DNA from: Rhodococcoides corynebacterioides NBRC 14404
GTDB taxonomy: Bacteria > Actinomycetota > Actinomycetes > Mycobacteriales > Mycobacteriaceae
Direction of reading: 5' to 3'
Assembly: GCF_001894765.1 (NCBI RefSeq)
Contig: NZ_BCWV01000002.1
Coordinates: 124,001 to 188,000, forward strand
Length of the DNA stretch: 64,000 bases
The first letter of the stretch is position 1. The number at the start of each line of letters is the position of its first letter. The position numbers and the translations under genes were made by a program. The notes under the pieces were generated by a model. It made no database searches. It saw nothing but the letters and a program-made list of their open reading frames with translations, and was not told where the DNA came from. Shown here piece after piece: positions 1 through 8,537 of the stretch.

Positions 1-878
1 ACCTTCGCTTGCGCCACGGCGTGCGACCAGAACGGGCTCCGGCGGACGGTCCCGTCGGCATCGCGGCGGAAGGTCACGTCACCGGCCGCGAAGACACCGG
101 GGACAGCGGTGGCGCACTGCTCGTCCACGGCGACACCGTGATCGTCGGCAATGCCGGTGCCGGACAGCCACTCGCAGTTCGGCACTTCGCCGACGCAGGA
201 CACGGTCACGTCGGCCGGGATGGCGACGCCGTCGACCGCGATCCCCTCGATCGGGTCCCCGTACGGCACCACCGGAGCCGTGGCCCGCACGACGTCGACG
301 GATGCCGCGCGCAGGCGATCCGCGACCGCGCTCGACAGGAACGGTCCGAGCACCCGCATCAGCGGCGGCTCGGTGTCCACGACCGTGACGGACAGACCCA
401 GTCGATGCGCGGCGCCGGCGACCTCGAGCCCGAGGAAGCCTGCCCCGACCACGGCCACCGACGACGCGGTCGAGAACCGGTCGCGCAGAGCCGTCGAGTC
501 CTGCATCGTGCGAACCACGAACTCGCCCTCCCGCTCGGGTGCGAGGCGACGAGCCCGAGCGCCGGTGGCCAGGACGAGCGCGTCGTAGTACACGCCGTGC
601 CCGCCTTCGGTGTGCACGATGCGCCGTTCGGTGTCGAGTCGTACCGCGGCGGACCGCGTCACGTCCACGTCGAGATCGGCCAGTGACCACCCCTCCGGGT
701 CACCGGCCGAATCGACGAGGGCCTTCTTCGACAGCGGTGGGCGCGGATAACACCCGTCCGGATCCGCCGCGATCAGGCCGACGGGCCCGGTGTGGCCGAG
801 CGCACGCACTTCTCGCAGTGCAGTGATTCCGGCGACCGAGTCGCCGACGACCACCACACGGCGGTCCCCCTCAGGCAC
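1..878 (-). CDS. FAD/NAD(P)-dependent ferredoxin reductase, 3' part cut by window edge
   Basis: This gene encodes the reductase that passes electrons from NAD(P)H through FAD to the ferredoxin encoded just upstream, and so to the P450. The start is GTG at 878, overlapping the ferredoxin stop by 8 bases. About 292 residues are visible. They include the N-terminal dinucleotide fold (VVVVGDSVAG, residues 8-17), the YPRPPLSK motif (44-51) typical of rhodocoxin/putidaredoxin reductases, a second nucleotide fold GAGFLG (145-150) and the FAD motif GVFAAGDV near 260. Family members run to about 400 residues, so roughly 100 C-terminal residues lie outside the window. The first nucleotide motif has GDSVAG where GAGxAG is usual, as in related reductases. 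Confidence 0.88.
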   Translation of the reverse strand, partial: MPEGDRRVVVVGDSVAGITALREVRALGHTGPVGLIAADPDGCYPRPPLSKKALVDSAGDPEGWSLADLDVDVTRSAAVRLDTERRIVHTEGGHGVYYDALVLATGARARRLAPEREGEFVVRTMQDSTALRDRFSTASSVAVVGAGFLGLEVAGAAHRLGLSVTVVDTEPPLMRVLGPFLSSAVADRLRAASVDVVRATAPVVPYGDPIEGIAVDGVAIPADVTVSCVGEVPNCEWLSGTGIADDHGVAVDEQCATAVPGVFAAGDVTFRRDADGTVRRSPFWSHAVAQAK

Positions 879-1062
879 GTTCACGCAGCGCGGCCACCGG
901 GCACGCTGCGATGGCGGAGCGTACTGCCGCCGCCTGATCCTCGGGGATCTCCTCGAACTCCAGGTGCAGATCACCGTCGTCGTCGAGGCGGAACACCTTC
1001 GGCGCCTGGTCCTCGCACAGGCCGTGGCCTTCACAGCGGTCGAAGTCGACGTCGACGTTCAT
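871..1062 (-). CDS. P450-associated [3Fe-4S]-type ferredoxin
   Basis: This is a 63-residue ferredoxin that should carry electrons between the adjacent reductase and P450. The cluster ligands read CEGHGLC (10-16) followed by CPV (54-56). The place of the second ligand of a 4Fe-4S set is taken by histidine 13, which is the usual pattern of 3Fe-4S ferredoxins that serve bacterial CYPs. The protein is strongly acidic. Its ATG overlaps the P450 stop codon (ATGA), so translation is probably coupled. An AGGAG-like ribosome site lies just upstream of the ATG. Confidence 0.92.
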   Translation of the reverse strand: MNVDVDFDRCEGHGLCEDQAPKVFRLDDDGDLHLEFEEIPEDQAAAVRSAIAACPVAALRERA

Positions 1063-2261
1063 GGTGTGTCTCCTTTCGCTGCCACCAGGGTGAGCGGCAG
1101 GCGGTCGAATCGATGGATGACGTTGTTGACGGCCCGACGGGGCTCGCCGGCCGGGACGATGCGGGCGACCTTCGCCGCCAGAACGCGCAGCAGCGCCTGA
1201 GTCTCGAGGCGCGCCAGACCCTGCCCGGCACACCCGTGCGCGCCGGACCCGAAACCGAGTTGTCGGGCAGCGTCGCGCGTGATGTCGAACTCGTCGGGGC
1301 GCTCCCACTCGCGGGGATCGCGGTTCGCGGAGGCGTACACCACCAGGACCCGGGCGCCGCCGGCCACCGGCACACCGTCGATGGCGGTGTCGTGCGCGGT
1401 CAGTCGGGAGAACGCGCGGATCGGGGATTCGTACCGGACGACCTCGTTGACCGCGTTGGGGATCAGATCGGGATTCTCGCGAAGCGCGTCCCACTGGTCG
1501 GGGTGTCGTGAGAACAGATGCAGCGCACCGGAGATGGCGCCGATCGTGGTGTCGAGCGACGGAGCGAGATAGTCGATCATCAGGGACGGCGCGAGCGACG
1601 GATCGATGGTGCCGTCGTCGGCTGCCCGGAGGACGTCGGCTCCCATGCTGCCCGGGCCGACGGACCGGTCGCGGACGACCCGGCGGGAGAAGGCCACCAT
1701 CTGCGCCGCGCTGCGGACGGCCCGGATCGACTGCCGATTGATCGGACCCAACGAATCGAACGTCGCACCGGCCCAACGCAGCAGATCGTCACGCACGTCG
1801 GCGGGCCATCCGACCAGGTCGGGGACGATGGAGAGGGGGAGGGCGCTCGCGAGATCGTCGACGCCGTCGACGGTCCCGGCGGCGAGCGCGGTGTCGACGA
1901 CCCGTTCGGCCTGCGATTCCACGGCCGTGCGCATGGTGCGCACGGCTTTCGGAGTCAGGCGGTGCGCGAGAACCGACCGCTTGTGCACGTGGTCCTCCCC
2001 GTCGCTGCCGAGAGTGGTGCCGTGCCCGAGTCGATTGGCCACCGGGTTCAACGCCACCCCGGCACCCGAGAGGAACGTCTCGTCGTTCTGCAGGACGGAC
2101 TTGCAGTCCTGGTAACGGGTCACGGCGAGGACTCGGTGTCGACGCAGGCGCACGACGGGGCCCAACTCGCGCAGTGCCGCGTAGTGCGGGTAGGGGTGCA
2201 CGATCGCGGACCGGGAGTAGAGGTCCGGGGCGTACTCGGGGTAGGTCGTACTACTGCGCAT
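1059..2261 (-). CDS. Cytochrome P450 (CYP199-like)
   Basis: A 400-residue soluble bacterial cytochrome P450. The heme loop is FGSGAHGCAG (337-346) with Cys344 as thiolate ligand. ExxR is at 273-276. The I helix reads APSLDTT (233-239), with the acid-alcohol pair Asp237-Thr238 but without the usual glycine. The I helix and the stretch before the heme loop recall the CYP199 family, which oxidises para-substituted benzoates; this is a memory-based comparison. With the ferredoxin and reductase downstream it forms a complete class I three-component system. It overlaps the upstream monooxygenase by 11 bases. Substrate is unproven; a methoxy- or alkyl-aromatic acid fits the neighbouring ring-cleavage genes. 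Confidence 0.93.
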   Translation of the reverse strand: MRSSTTYPEYAPDLYSRSAIVHPYPHYAALRELGPVVRLRRHRVLAVTRYQDCKSVLQNDETFLSGAGVALNPVANRLGHGTTLGSDGEDHVHKRSVLAHRLTPKAVRTMRTAVESQAERVVDTALAAGTVDGVDDLASALPLSIVPDLVGWPADVRDDLLRWAGATFDSLGPINRQSIRAVRSAAQMVAFSRRVVRDRSVGPGSMGADVLRAADDGTIDPSLAPSLMIDYLAPSLDTTIGAISGALHLFSRHPDQWDALRENPDLIPNAVNEVVRYESPIRAFSRLTAHDTAIDGVPVAGGARVLVVYASANRDPREWERPDEFDITRDAARQLGFGSGAHGCAGQGLARLETQALLRVLAAKVARIVPAGEPRRAVNNVIHRFDRLPLTLVAAKGDTP

Positions 2262-3819
2262 CGGAACCTCCGCCAGGAACGCCGGGAGACATGGGGACTC
2301 GGGTGAACAGTGCGGCGAGCGAGCTTCCGGCGGCCATCACCGTGCGGTCCGGCCGCACCAGTACCGCACTCACCCGGCCCCGGGCGAGCCATCGTCCGAG
2401 TGGGGACGCCGGAGGTACCACCACCACCACGCATCCACGGCGGTCCAGATCACGGCTCTGCTGAGCGGTCGGCGTCGCGGTCGTGACGATCGAGAACCGG
2501 TGCGCCGTCACCGAATCGAGGCGTGCCCCGTCGTCCAGGAGAGCGTTGGGGGCGAGGGTGCCGACGAGCGCGGTGCGGGTCAGGCGGGAGCGCACCGGTC
2601 CGGTGCGCACGAACGGTGATGCGGACAGCGCCGGCGTCGTGCTGTCGGTGATCAGGGACGCCAGGCCCGGTAGCTTGGACAGCACCGGGAGGACGCCGCG
2701 TCGCACCGCCATCGTGCGCTCGCCGCCGCCGACCATCAGCCGGCCGACCGTCACGGCCAACCCGATCATCGAGCGCGCGTGGGGTTCTCGCTCCTGCTGA
2801 TAGGTCTCCCACGCCGACTCCGGGAGAAGACCCCGGCGCACACCTGCCACCTTCCACGCGAGGTTGCTCGCGTCACGCAGACCTGCGCCCAGACCCTGCC
2901 CGATGAACGGCGGTGTCAGATGGGCGGCGTCGCCGAGCAGGAACACCCGGCGGTCTCGCCACCGATTGACCACCTGCGCGCGAAAGGTGTACTCCGCCGT
3001 GCGAATCAGCGTGAGGTCCGCCACCGGTACGCCCGACAACCAGGGCCGCATCAGGGGCTCCAGCGACACGAGGTCGGCGTAGTCGTCGGGCGACTCGCCA
3101 CCGACCAGTTCGAACTCCCATCGATGGCGAGTCGCGCCGATGCGCATGTAGGTGGCCGCGCGATGTGGGTCGCACAGCTGGTGCACGCCCTCCCAGTGCG
3201 CGAGCGGAGCGTCGGTCTCGACGTCGATCACCAACCAGCGCTGCGACGGGCCGAGATCGATCATCGACGACCCGATGGCGGTACGCACGACACTGTTGGC
3301 GCCGTCGCACCCGAGAACGACGTCGGCCGTGATCGACTCGCGTCGCCCGGTCTCGACGTCCGTCACGACCACGACGACGTGGTCACCCTCGTGGACGACG
3401 TCCTCGACCTCGACCCCGCCACGGAAGGTGACGTTCTCGGCTTTCCCCAATCGTCGACGCAGGATGTGCTCGAGGTCCGGCTGATCGAACATGTTGGCCG
3501 GCGGGAAGCCGTGCGGCCGATCGTCCGGGTCGCGATCGAACTGAGCCAGCGTGCGGAGACCGGAATCCACGAGCCGCAGCCCCTTGCCGGGCCGGGAGGC
3601 GGCGAGGAAGTCGTCCGCCGCGTCCACGCCGTCGAGGATGCGACATACTTCGTCGTCGAGATGCACCGCGCGCGGCTGCGGGAAGACGTCGTCCCACCGG
3701 TCCAGGACGAGGGTGTCGACGCCGAACCGGTCCAGCAGCAGCGCGGCCACGGTACCGGTGGGGCCGGCGCCGACCACGACCACCGGTGGTCGACCGGCCT
3801 CGTTCGGAGGGGGTGTCAC
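2251..3819 (-). CDS. FAD-dependent aromatic monooxygenase (MhpA-like)
   Basis: A 522-residue flavoprotein hydroxylase of the phenol/3-hydroxyphenylpropionate hydroxylase class. It should use NAD(P)H and oxygen to add a hydroxyl group to a phenolic ring, preparing it for extradiol cleavage. Visible motifs are GAGPTG (17-22) for FAD, CDGANS (171-176), and GDAAHLTPP (296-304) followed by GLGAGLRDASNLAWK, a hallmark of MhpA-like enzymes. The C-terminal part is the thioredoxin-like domain of this class. The start is GTG at 3819, directly abutting the hydrolase stop. The substrate cannot be read from sequence. Confidence 0.9.
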   Translation of the reverse strand: MTPPPNEAGRPPVVVVGAGPTGTVAALLLDRFGVDTLVLDRWDDVFPQPRAVHLDDEVCRILDGVDAADDFLAASRPGKGLRLVDSGLRTLAQFDRDPDDRPHGFPPANMFDQPDLEHILRRRLGKAENVTFRGGVEVEDVVHEGDHVVVVVTDVETGRRESITADVVLGCDGANSVVRTAIGSSMIDLGPSQRWLVIDVETDAPLAHWEGVHQLCDPHRAATYMRIGATRHRWEFELVGGESPDDYADLVSLEPLMRPWLSGVPVADLTLIRTAEYTFRAQVVNRWRDRRVFLLGDAAHLTPPFIGQGLGAGLRDASNLAWKVAGVRRGLLPESAWETYQQEREPHARSMIGLAVTVGRLMVGGGERTMAVRRGVLPVLSKLPGLASLITDSTTPALSASPFVRTGPVRSRLTRTALVGTLAPNALLDDGARLDSVTAHRFSIVTTATPTAQQSRDLDRRGCVVVVVPPASPLGRWLARGRVSAVLVRPDRTVMAAGSSLAALFTRVPMSPGVPGGGSDAQ

Positions 3820-4752
3820 CTAGGCCTCCCGCACCCGAGTGCGCTGGACACCGAGGTCCACGGCGCCGTCGCCGGTCCCGATCGACAGCTCCAGGACGTC
3901 GCCGTCCTTCAGGTACTTCGGGTTTCGCCCCTGCTTGCGGAAGAAGATCTTCCACTTCAGCGCCGGGGGCAGGAACGCGCCCGCGATCTCGATCGGCTTC
4001 GGTGGGGCCGTCAGCGCGGTGCCGCCGGGTGTGCCGGTCAGCACGAGGTCGCCGGTGTCGAGCCGCTGGAAGCGGGACAGCGTGCGCAGAGCCTCGAGAG
4101 GCGGGTAGATCATGTCCGCCACCGTGCTGTCCTGGCGGATTTCCCCGTTGACACGCAGGGTCAGGCGCAGGTGTCCGAATCGGTGCAGATCGCCGTCCTC
4201 GAGCACGCCGAGCACCGGACCGACGGGGGTGAAGGTCGGATACGACTTCGCCTCGTAGAACTGGGTCTTCGGCAGTTGCACGTCACGGGCGGACACGTCG
4301 TCGGTGATGACGAGTGCCGCGATGTGGCGGGCCAGGTCGTCCTCGCCGACCGAGGCGCCCACCTCCAGCGGATCGCCGATCACCAGGCCGATCTCCACCT
4401 CGTAGTCCAACAGACCGACGTGCGCGGGTTTGACGACGTCGTCCGTCGGTCCGCTGATCGACCCCGATGCCTTGCGAAAGAACGTGAGGGGCACGGTATC
4501 CGGGTTCATTCCCGAATCCTTCACGTGCGACCGGTAGTTCGTCATCTGGGCGACGACGCGGCAGGGTGCCGTGACGGGGGAGCGGAGGTCGAGGGTGTGG
4601 ACCGGTACCCGCTCCGACGACGTCGTCGCGGCACCGAGAGCGGCGCGGTCGGCCAGGAGCTCGGCCGTGGTGGTCGCCGCGGTGTCGATTCGCGAGGCGC
4701 CGTCGGCGTGGCGGACCCACCAGGCATCGGCGGTACGGAGGACAGGAATCAC
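3820..4752 (-). CDS. Fumarylacetoacetate hydrolase family protein
   Basis: A 310-residue FAH-family enzyme, which typically hydrolyses C-C bonds or tautomerises/decarboxylates the dienoate left by aromatic ring cleavage. The core shows LLDYEVEIGLVIG (114-126) with metal ligands expected at Glu118 and Glu120, then DDVSARDVQL (151-160) and LTGTPGGT. The start is taken as GTG 4752 because it overlaps the dioxygenase stop as GTGA; an upstream extension of the frame would run inside the dioxygenase gene. It is clearly paralogous along its whole length to the hydrolase at 7534-8493. It most likely processes the product of the preceding extradiol dioxygenase. Confidence 0.9.
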   Translation of the reverse strand: MIPVLRTADAWWVRHADGASRIDTAATTTAELLADRAALGAATTSSERVPVHTLDLRSPVTAPCRVVAQMTNYRSHVKDSGMNPDTVPLTFFRKASGSISGPTDDVVKPAHVGLLDYEVEIGLVIGDPLEVGASVGEDDLARHIAALVITDDVSARDVQLPKTQFYEAKSYPTFTPVGPVLGVLEDGDLHRFGHLRLTLRVNGEIRQDSTVADMIYPPLEALRTLSRFQRLDTGDLVLTGTPGGTALTAPPKPIEIAGAFLPPALKWKIFFRKQGRNPKYLKDGDVLELSIGTGDGAVDLGVQRTRVREA

Positions 4753-5954
4753 GAGGAGGCAACTTTCATCAGACCGCGGAGGCGGTGGAGATCGAATTCG
4801 GTGTCGTGACGCAGAGCGGAGAGGATGGAGCGCGCTTCGGCGAGGCCGCGGCGATCGACGGTCACCCCGAGGAAGTCGCGACTGGCCGGTGGTCCCCATT
4901 GAGCAAGACCGGACGCGGTCATCGGAGCCCATCCCGGTTCGAGCGAGGCGTCGAAGCGGTCGCCGTCCGCGAAATGCTCCACCAGGAAACCGTCGGGATC
5001 GCGCCAGTAGTCGAAGATCTGGCTGCCCTGGATGTGGCGGCCCACGCCCCAGGAGTGCTGATAGCCGCGCTCGGTGAGGTACCGACTTCCCGCGCCGATG
5101 GCATCGATGTCGCACACCTGGTACGCCGAGTGGACGTAGCGGTTGGACGGGCCGAGGGCCATGGCGAGGGTGTGGTGGTCGGTGGGCTCGGTTCCCCGGT
5201 CGCAGCGGATGAATGCCATGACCGGTCCGCGATCACGCTGGCCGTCGTAGTAGAGGAAATCGCTGACGATCAAGCCGAGATGCTCGAGGTACCACGTGAG
5301 GTTCTCGAGGTAGCGGTTCCGCTGGATCACCACGTGCCCGAGTCGCTCCACCATCGCGGGCTCTCGTGGTGGCCGCTGAGTGGCGTTGACACGGCTGATC
5401 TTCCACGGATCGAGAGCGCCGAAGTTGTATTCGTGCACGCGCTGCCCGGGGATCTCCGAGGCATCGTCCACCTCGGCCACCACTCGAACGAGTTGCCCGC
5501 CGGGGTCGGTGAGGGTCACGCCGATGCCGCCCAGCGTGTCCGGGAGCCGCTCCACGCGGGTGCCGGTGGCCTCGGCGATGGTCATGACGTCGGCGGTCTC
5601 GGCGGCGCGGAACGCCGCCGCGGTGAACGCCGTGCGGCGCCCGCGCCGGATCAGCACGCACGGGGAGCCGGCGGCCAGACCGCGAAGATGCAACTCGTCG
5701 TCCGTCGCGAGGGTGACCGTGAAGCCGAAGGCCTCGGCGAATGCGCGCGCTCGGGCGAGATCGGGCTTGGTGAACTCGAGCCACGCGATGTCGTGGACCT
5801 TGATGATCGGATCCCTGACGCGTCCGGGGTGTTCGCCGGGGCGAGCCCCCTGATCGACGTGCAGGCCCCGGTGCCCGTCCTCGTGACGGTCGGCCCCGTC
5901 GGCCCCCGTCGCCGGCTGATCGTGACCGTGTCGTGGTGTGTCGACCACTGCCAT
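4749..5954 (-). CDS. Two-domain type I extradiol dioxygenase (VOC fold)
   Basis: A 401-residue catechol-type ring-cleaving dioxygenase and the first gene of the left operon. The N-terminal VOC module starts near residue 50. The catalytic module carries the expected Fe(II) ligands: His in ERLGHVV, His in NRYVHSAYQV and Glu in DGFLVEHF. A stretch DYWRDPDG precedes the glutamate, as is usual in this class. The ATG at 5954 has a strong GGAGGGGGG ribosome site. The first 45 or so residues are rich in His and Gly, look disordered and are unusual for the family. Expression is probably controlled by the divergent TetR gene at 6102. Confidence 0.9.
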   Translation of the reverse strand: MAVVDTPRHGHDQPATGADGADRHEDGHRGLHVDQGARPGEHPGRVRDPIIKVHDIAWLEFTKPDLARARAFAEAFGFTVTLATDDELHLRGLAAGSPCVLIRRGRRTAFTAAAFRAAETADVMTIAEATGTRVERLPDTLGGIGVTLTDPGGQLVRVVAEVDDASEIPGQRVHEYNFGALDPWKISRVNATQRPPREPAMVERLGHVVIQRNRYLENLTWYLEHLGLIVSDFLYYDGQRDRGPVMAFIRCDRGTEPTDHHTLAMALGPSNRYVHSAYQVCDIDAIGAGSRYLTERGYQHSWGVGRHIQGSQIFDYWRDPDGFLVEHFADGDRFDASLEPGWAPMTASGLAQWGPPASRDFLGVTVDRRGLAEARSILSALRHDTEFDLHRLRGLMKVASS

Positions 5955-5977
5955 GACGATCCCCCCTCCGAAGATTC

Positions 5978-5991
5978 TGACGAAATCGTCA
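5978..5991. promoter_or_regulatory. Probable TetR operator, copy 1
   Basis: An inverted repeat TGACGA-N2-TCGTCA lies between the divergent dioxygenase and TetR genes. It sits 24 bases upstream of the dioxygenase ATG, so a bound repressor would overlap its promoter. A second, slightly degenerate copy lies 43 bases away. Confidence 0.6.
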
Positions 5992-6020
5992 CATACGTTC
6001 GGGCTCGTCGTCAACGTTTC

Positions 6021-6034
6021 TGACGATGTCGTCG
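6021..6034. promoter_or_regulatory. Probable TetR operator, copy 2
   Basis: This is a near-copy of the site at 5978: TGACGA-TG-TCGTCG, with one mismatch in the arms. The centre-to-centre distance of 43 bases is about four helical turns, so two dimers could sit on the same face of the DNA. Confidence 0.55.
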
Positions 6035-6101
6035 GTTCTGCGACGGCGTTACACTTCTCCCGGCTCGACGGACCACGGGGGCGACGGAGGCGACAGGCAC
6101 C

Positions 6102-6758
6102 ATGGCGGTGGACAGGCTCGAACGGCGCAAGGCGCGGACCCGTGCGGCGCTGGTGAGTGCGGCGCAGACCTTTCTCGCCGAGGGTCGGCTCACGGCGCCC
6201 ATTCTCGAGATCACGCAGGCGGCGGATGTCGGGATGGGGTCCTTCTACAACCACTTCTCCAGTAAGGAGGAGCTGTTCGAAGCAGCGGTCGACGAGGCAC
6301 TCGAAGCGCTCGGCGCCTATCTCGACACGCTGACGGTCGGGATGGCCGACCCGGTGGAGAAGTTCACGCAATCATTCCGTTTGACCGGCCGACTCTTCCG
6401 GGCCGACCCGAGCCTCAGCCGAGTGTTCGTCAATTCCGCTGCAGCGCAGGCTATCACGACCGAGCGGGGGCTCGCGCCGAGGTCGTTGCGCGACATCGAG
6501 GAGGCCGTCCGGTCCGGCAGGTTCGACGTCGAGGACACCGAGTTGGCGCTGGCGCTCGTCGCCGGCACGCTCGTCGCGCTCGGACGGGTGCTGCTCGACC
6601 GCCCCGAGCGCAACGCCGACGAGGCCGTCGACCGGACCGCGATGCGGGTGCTGCGTGCACTCGGGGTATCGACGGACGAGGCCGCGGAACTGGTCGCTCG
6701 CCCGCTACCCGACACCGACCACGTCTCCGCTGCGACGGTGTTGACCGCGACGTCCTGA
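6102..6758 (+). CDS. TetR-family regulator of the left aromatic operon
   Basis: A 218-residue TetR/AcrR-type repressor. The N-terminal helix-turn-helix covers about residues 25-50, with the typical recognition-helix ending GMGSFYNHFSSKEELF. The rest is the variable ligand-binding domain. It is divergent from the extradiol dioxygenase, and two TGACGA-type inverted repeats lie in the 147-base gap. The likely ligand is an aromatic substrate or its ring-cleavage product. The ATG at 6102 is preferred because it directly precedes the canonical ERRKARTRAAL start of the domain. Confidence 0.9.
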   Translation: MAVDRLERRKARTRAALVSAAQTFLAEGRLTAPILEITQAADVGMGSFYNHFSSKEELFEAAVDEALEALGAYLDTLTVGMADPVEKFTQSFRLTGRLFRADPSLSRVFVNSAAAQAITTERGLAPRSLRDIEEAVRSGRFDVEDTELALALVAGTLVALGRVLLDRPERNADEAVDRTAMRVLRALGVSTDEAAELVARPLPDTDHVSAATVLTATS

Positions 6759-6761
6759 CGG

Positions 6762-7418
6762 TCAGAACCCCGGGAGGCTTCGGCGACCCGTCCGACCCTC
6801 GAGTGTGGGCACGGCGTCGATCGCAGCCTCCATCATCTCGATCATCCAGTCGACCAGGGCGTGGGCGGGGAGAGTGCCGTCGCTCTCGAGCCACAGCACG
6901 GTCGCCTCGTCGAAGGCCGTCGCCATGACCCGTCCGACGAAGATGTTCGCCTCCCGAGACGGGTCGATCCCGAGGACGAGGGCGATCGCGGTCAACACCC
7001 GTTCCCGCCCCCGTTCGGACGCGGCGCGCACATCCGGATCCGTGCTGCGGCGGCCTAGAACGAGCCGGGTCGCGAGGCCACGGTGCTGCGCCGCATACAT
7101 CAGATGCGCACGCAGGCCCCGTCGTACCGAGTCGAGGTCGGCCGCGTCCATGCTGTCGTCGAACGCGGCGTCCATCTCGTCCACGACAGCGTCGAGTACG
7201 GCGCGATAGACACCCTTCTTGCTCTCGAAGTGGTGGAAGACCGACCCGTGGGCCACGCCGGCGCGGTCGGCGATCTCGCCGACCGTGACGGCATCGAAGT
7301 CCCGATCCTCGAAGAGATCTCGGGCCGCGGCGAGGATCCGTGCCCGCGAGGCGGCCTTGCGGGCAGCACGCGTGGCGGGCACCGCGGAGCGTTCCGTCGC
7401 GGTCGAGTCGGTGTGCAC
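6762..7418 (-). CDS. TetR-family regulator of the right aromatic operon
   Basis: A 218-residue TetR repressor with the helix-turn-helix at about residues 35-60 (GVAHGSVFHHFESKKGVY). It is transcribed away from the hydrolase gene at 7534, and its stop lies only 3 bases from the stop of the other TetR gene, so the two are convergent. The start is GTG 7418, six bases behind the -10 element TAGGCT, which suggests a leaderless mRNA. It is not a close copy of the other TetR, so the two operons probably answer to different ligands. Confidence 0.88.
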   Translation of the reverse strand: MHTDSTATERSAVPATRAARKAASRARILAAARDLFEDRDFDAVTVGEIADRAGVAHGSVFHHFESKKGVYRAVLDAVVDEMDAAFDDSMDAADLDSVRRGLRAHLMYAAQHRGLATRLVLGRRSTDPDVRAASERGRERVLTAIALVLGIDPSREANIFVGRVMATAFDEATVLWLESDGTLPAHALVDWMIEMMEAAIDAVPTLEGRTGRRSLPGF

Positions 7419-7424
7419 ACGGTG

Positions 7425-7430
7425 AGCCTA
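7425..7430 (-). promoter_or_regulatory. -10 element of the TetR gene at 6762-7418
   Basis: TAGGCT on the minus strand, followed by six bases and then the GTG start. Transcription would begin at or next to the start codon. Confidence 0.5.
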
Positions 7431-7468
7431 CTGTCACCGAGAATGTTCGGGTCATCGATCTCGAGTCG

Positions 7469-7498
7469 TTGACTGGCGGTCAATGAAACCTCTACTGT
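7469..7498 (+). promoter_or_regulatory. Promoter with overlapping inverted-repeat operator
   Basis: The inverted repeat TTGAC-TGGCG-GTCAA (7469-7483) contains a consensus-like -35 box TTGACT. A -10 candidate TACTGT lies 18 bases downstream at 7493-7498. A TetR dimer on the repeat would block RNA polymerase, so this is the likely operator of the TetR at 6762-7418, controlling the operon that starts at 7534. Confidence 0.55.
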
Positions 7499-7533
7499 CG
7501 GGATCGAGTGACGGATCGAGCAGGGGGGACACA

Positions 7534-8493
7534 GTGGCCACGTACGTGGGGAGATACGACGACGGAGATCGCGTGCTGTGGGCGGTGTCGTCGGCCCGGG
7601 GTCTGACCGCGCTCACCGACTCGTACGCGACGACGGGGGACCTGCTCACGCACGGTCGCGAGGACATCGCGGCCGCCGCCCGTGGTTCGCTGACGCACCG
7701 GCCGGAGGCGGTGAGCACGCTCTCGCCGATCACGGTGCCGTGCCGAGTGATGTGTCAGGGTGCGAACTTCCGGCAGCACGCCATCGAGTCCGGGATGGAC
7801 CCGGACAATCGCGCCTTCAACCTCTTCTTCGACAAGACCGACGCCTCCGTCACGGGTCCGTTCGATTCCGTGACCCGGCCGGCGCACGTCGAACTCCTCG
7901 ACTACGAGATCGAGTTGGGTCTGGTGATCGGGACGACGATCGACGCGCCGGTCACGATCACCGACTCGACGCTTCCGTCGTACGTCGCCGCGATCACCAT
8001 CGGCAACGATCTCTCCGCCCGTGACGTGCAGCTGCCCCAGGGGCAGTACCTGAAGGGCAAGAGCTACCGCGGTTTCTGCCCGGTCGGGCCGGTTCTCGCC
8101 GTGCTCGATCAGGACGACTACGCGGCGATCGACCGTCTGACGCTGCGTCTCGAGGTCGACGGCGAACTGCGGCAACAGGACTCGACGGCGAACTGGCTCT
8201 ATCGCCCGGCCGAGACGCTCACCGAGCTCTCCCAGTTCTGCAACCTCGATCCGGGAGACGTCGTACTCACGGGAACGCCGCACGGCACCGCGGCCAAGAC
8301 CCCGCCGGCGATCCTCCGCCGGTTCGCGACCGCGGTGCTCCCGGAACACGTCCTGTGGAAGCAGTTCGTCCGTCGCAGCCGCGGAGGCCCGTTCCTGCGC
8401 CCCGGCAGCATCGTCACGGCGTCGATTCGCACCGAGGACGGGCGTCTCGACCTCGGCACCCAGCGCACGCCCATCGTCGCACCGGGCTCCTGA
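7534..8493 (+). CDS. Fumarylacetoacetate hydrolase family protein (second copy)
   Basis: A 319-residue FAH-family hydrolase and the first gene of the right operon. It shares with its paralogue at 3820-4752 the metal-site segment LLDYEIELGLVIG, the stretch NDLSARDVQLP and LTGTPHGT. The GTG start at 7534 is chosen because a GGGGGG purine run sits 5-10 bases upstream; an in-frame ATG 51 bases earlier would lie within the promoter. It probably acts on the ring-fission product of the next gene. Product specificity is not readable. Confidence 0.88.
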   Translation: MATYVGRYDDGDRVLWAVSSARGLTALTDSYATTGDLLTHGREDIAAAARGSLTHRPEAVSTLSPITVPCRVMCQGANFRQHAIESGMDPDNRAFNLFFDKTDASVTGPFDSVTRPAHVELLDYEIELGLVIGTTIDAPVTITDSTLPSYVAAITIGNDLSARDVQLPQGQYLKGKSYRGFCPVGPVLAVLDQDDYAAIDRLTLRLEVDGELRQQDSTANWLYRPAETLTELSQFCNLDPGDVVLTGTPHGTAAKTPPAILRRFATAVLPEHVLWKQFVRRSRGGPFLRPGSIVTASIRTEDGRLDLGTQRTPIVAPGS

Positions 8494-8537
8494 GCCCGAT
8501 CCACCCCACCGCCCCGACCACTCGAGGAGTCTCCGCC

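Noticed and set aside
2779-4809. Long open frame on the plus strand opposite the flavin monooxygenase and FAH genes
   Set aside because: It is rich in Arg/His/Val-Asp mixtures typical of antisense frames in G+C-rich DNA, has no domain, and lies opposite two clear enzymes with good motifs.
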